DNA of 6,957 nucleotides from Sphaerochaetaceae bacterium (GTDB taxonomy: Bacteria > Spirochaetota > Spirochaetia > Sphaerochaetales > Sphaerochaetaceae): positions 1-6,957 of the forward strand of contig JAEDOD010000094.1 in the NCBI GenBank assembly GCA_016302165.1, given 5' to 3'. A program made the translations under genes and the position numbers. The number at the start of each line of letters is the position of its first letter. Position 1 is the first letter of the stretch. Below are positions 6,518 through 6,957 of this stretch, piece by piece. Below the pieces are notes generated by a model. It was not told where the DNA came from, made no database searches, and saw only the letters and a list, made by a program, of their open reading frames with translations.

Positions 6518-6539
6518 TCAATGGAAAAATAAACATTGA
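6518..6539. repeat. Inverted repeat TCAATG-N10-CATTGA upstream of gdhA
   Basis: Six-base arms at 6518-6523 and 6534-6539 are separated by 10 nt, placing the centres 16 nt apart. The right arm overlaps a candidate -35 (TTGACG at 6536). The geometry would suit a dimeric regulator controlling gdhA, but six-base arms are weak evidence. Confidence 0.3.
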
Positions 6540-6564
6540 CGATATATAAAACCCGTTTTACTCT
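6522..6564 (+). promoter_or_regulatory. Candidate gdhA promoter(s), two overlapping possibilities
   Basis: Option A is TGGAAA (6522-6527), a 17-nt spacer and TATAAA (6545-6550), each element close to sigma-70 consensus (4 of 6 and 5 of 6), giving a leader of about 30 nt. Option B is TTGACG (6536-6541, 5 of 6), a 17-nt spacer and TACTCT (6559-6564, 3 of 6), giving a leader of only about 16 nt. Option A has the better -10, option B the better -35. Both leave room for the ribosome-binding site. Confidence 0.5.
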
Positions 6565-6575
6565 ATTTCCACAAA

Positions 6576-6580
6576 AGGAG
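6576..6580 (+). promoter_or_regulatory. Strong ribosome-binding site of gdhA
   Basis: AGGAG (in AAAAGGAG) lies 6 nt before the ATG at 6587, an optimal core and spacing. It is the strongest such site in the window, consistent with an abundantly made enzyme. Confidence 0.85.
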
Positions 6581-6586
6581 ATAACC

Positions 6587-6957
6587 ATGTACGATCTCGA
6601 AAAATTCATGGCAGAAGTCGAAAGAAAGAACCCTGCTCAGCCGGAGTTTATCCAGGCTGCAAGAGAGGTGGTCGCATCAGTCATTGACACAGTCAACTCA
6701 AATCCAATGTATCTGAAGAATAAGATTCTCGATAGAATCATCGAGCCTGATAGAATCATCACATTCAAGGTTGAATGGGAGGATGACAATCACGAGCTTC
6801 AGGTGAACAGAGGATATCGTGTCCAGTACAATAACGCTCTCGGTCCATATAAGGGCGGCCTGAGATTCCACGCCAACGTAACTCTTGGCACCCTGAAGTT
6901 CCTGGGCTTCGAGCAGATCTTCAAGAACTCCCTCACCACTCTTCCTATGGGTGGCGG
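6587..6957 (+). CDS. gdhA: Glutamate dehydrogenase, hexameric type, N-terminal 123 residues
   Basis: This is the start of a glutamate dehydrogenase, which interconverts glutamate with 2-oxoglutarate and ammonia using NAD(P)H. The visible part is the substrate-binding domain I. It shows WEDDN (64-68), NRGYRVQYNNALGPYKGG (74-91) with K89, the stretch FLGFEQIFKNSLTTLP (105-120) with K113, and MGGG at the window edge. K89 and K113 match in position the substrate-binding lysines of the Clostridium symbiosum enzyme as I recall them; the catalytic lysine expected at 125 is just outside the window. This is the small (about 450 residue) hexameric class. NADH versus NADPH use cannot be judged because the Rossmann domain is missing. 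The strong ribosome-binding site supports this start. It is divergent from the PHP-phosphatase operon and shares only the intergenic region with it. Confidence 0.96.
   Translation, partial: MYDLEKFMAEVERKNPAQPEFIQAAREVVASVIDTVNSNPMYLKNKILDRIIEPDRIITFKVEWEDDNHELQVNRGYRVQYNNALGPYKGGLRFHANVTLGTLKFLGFEQIFKNSLTTLPMGG

Larger units (their letters stand above)
6320..6586. other. AT-rich divergent intergenic region
   Basis: These 267 nt separate the minus-strand run from plus-strand gdhA and must hold the promoters for both. At 6361-6540 the G+C count is 38 of 180 bases (about 21%), far below the flanking genes. I see a 14-bp perfect palindrome, two short inverted repeats and candidate promoters in both directions, but no tRNA, terminator or small gene. 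Runs of A and T at 6461-6486 and 6503-6515 suggest intrinsically bent DNA or an UP-element-like stretch upstream of gdhA. Confidence 0.8.

Noticed and set aside
6587..6957. Leucine/phenylalanine dehydrogenase instead of glutamate dehydrogenase
   Set aside because: The RVQYNNALGPYKGGLRFH and FLGFEQIFKNSLTTLPMGGG blocks are specific to hexameric glutamate dehydrogenases.

Overview
The window is a compact bacterial chromosomal segment. One co-directional run of five genes lies on the minus strand (6319 down to the left edge), and a divergent gene on the plus strand runs off the right edge. No RNA genes, insertion sequences, CRISPR arrays or phage features are visible. The genes use Shine-Dalgarno sites, arginine is mostly AGA/AGG, coding DNA is of moderate GC, and the one sizeable non-coding stretch is very AT-rich (38 G+C in 180 bases at 6361-6540, about 21%). 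The gene set (Fe-dependent alcohol dehydrogenase, catabolic-type hexameric glutamate dehydrogenase, large receiver-fused PEP/pyruvate-binding protein) suggests a fermentative anaerobe. I lean towards a spirochaete (Treponema/Sphaerochaeta-like). The large protein's family is also common in Bacteroidota, but the clear Shine-Dalgarno sites fit that phylum less well. This assignment is inference only.

Layout, in the direction of minus-strand transcription: (1) a CpsB/YwqE-like PHP-domain phosphatase (6319-5579); (2) a 59-residue two-helix membrane protein (5535-5356); (3) a 974-residue protein with two N-terminal receiver-like modules, a PPDK/PEP-synthase-type ATP-grasp domain and a C-terminal domain without the usual phosphohistidine or PEP-barrel modules (5354-2430); (4) an iron-containing alcohol dehydrogenase (2437-1259); (5) a U32 peptidase-family protein, probably an Fe-S RNA-modification factor, cut by the window edge (1253-1). 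Junctions are tight (43-nt gap, 1-nt gap, 8-nt overlap, 5-nt gap), so the five genes probably form one transcription unit. On the plus strand, after a 267-nt divergent intergenic region, lies gdhA (6587 onwards), of which the first 123 codons are present.

The most interesting element is the 974-residue protein. It has the nucleotide/pyruvate-binding half of a PEP synthase but none of the known phosphotransfer half. It is fused to one degenerate and one apparently intact receiver-like module, and encoded 1 nt after a membrane microprotein and just downstream of a PHP phosphatase. A signalling or unusual phosphotransfer role tied to pyruvate/PEP status is plausible but unproven. The alcohol dehydrogenase (redox disposal) and the divergent glutamate dehydrogenase (2-oxoglutarate/ammonia node) give a central-metabolism setting.
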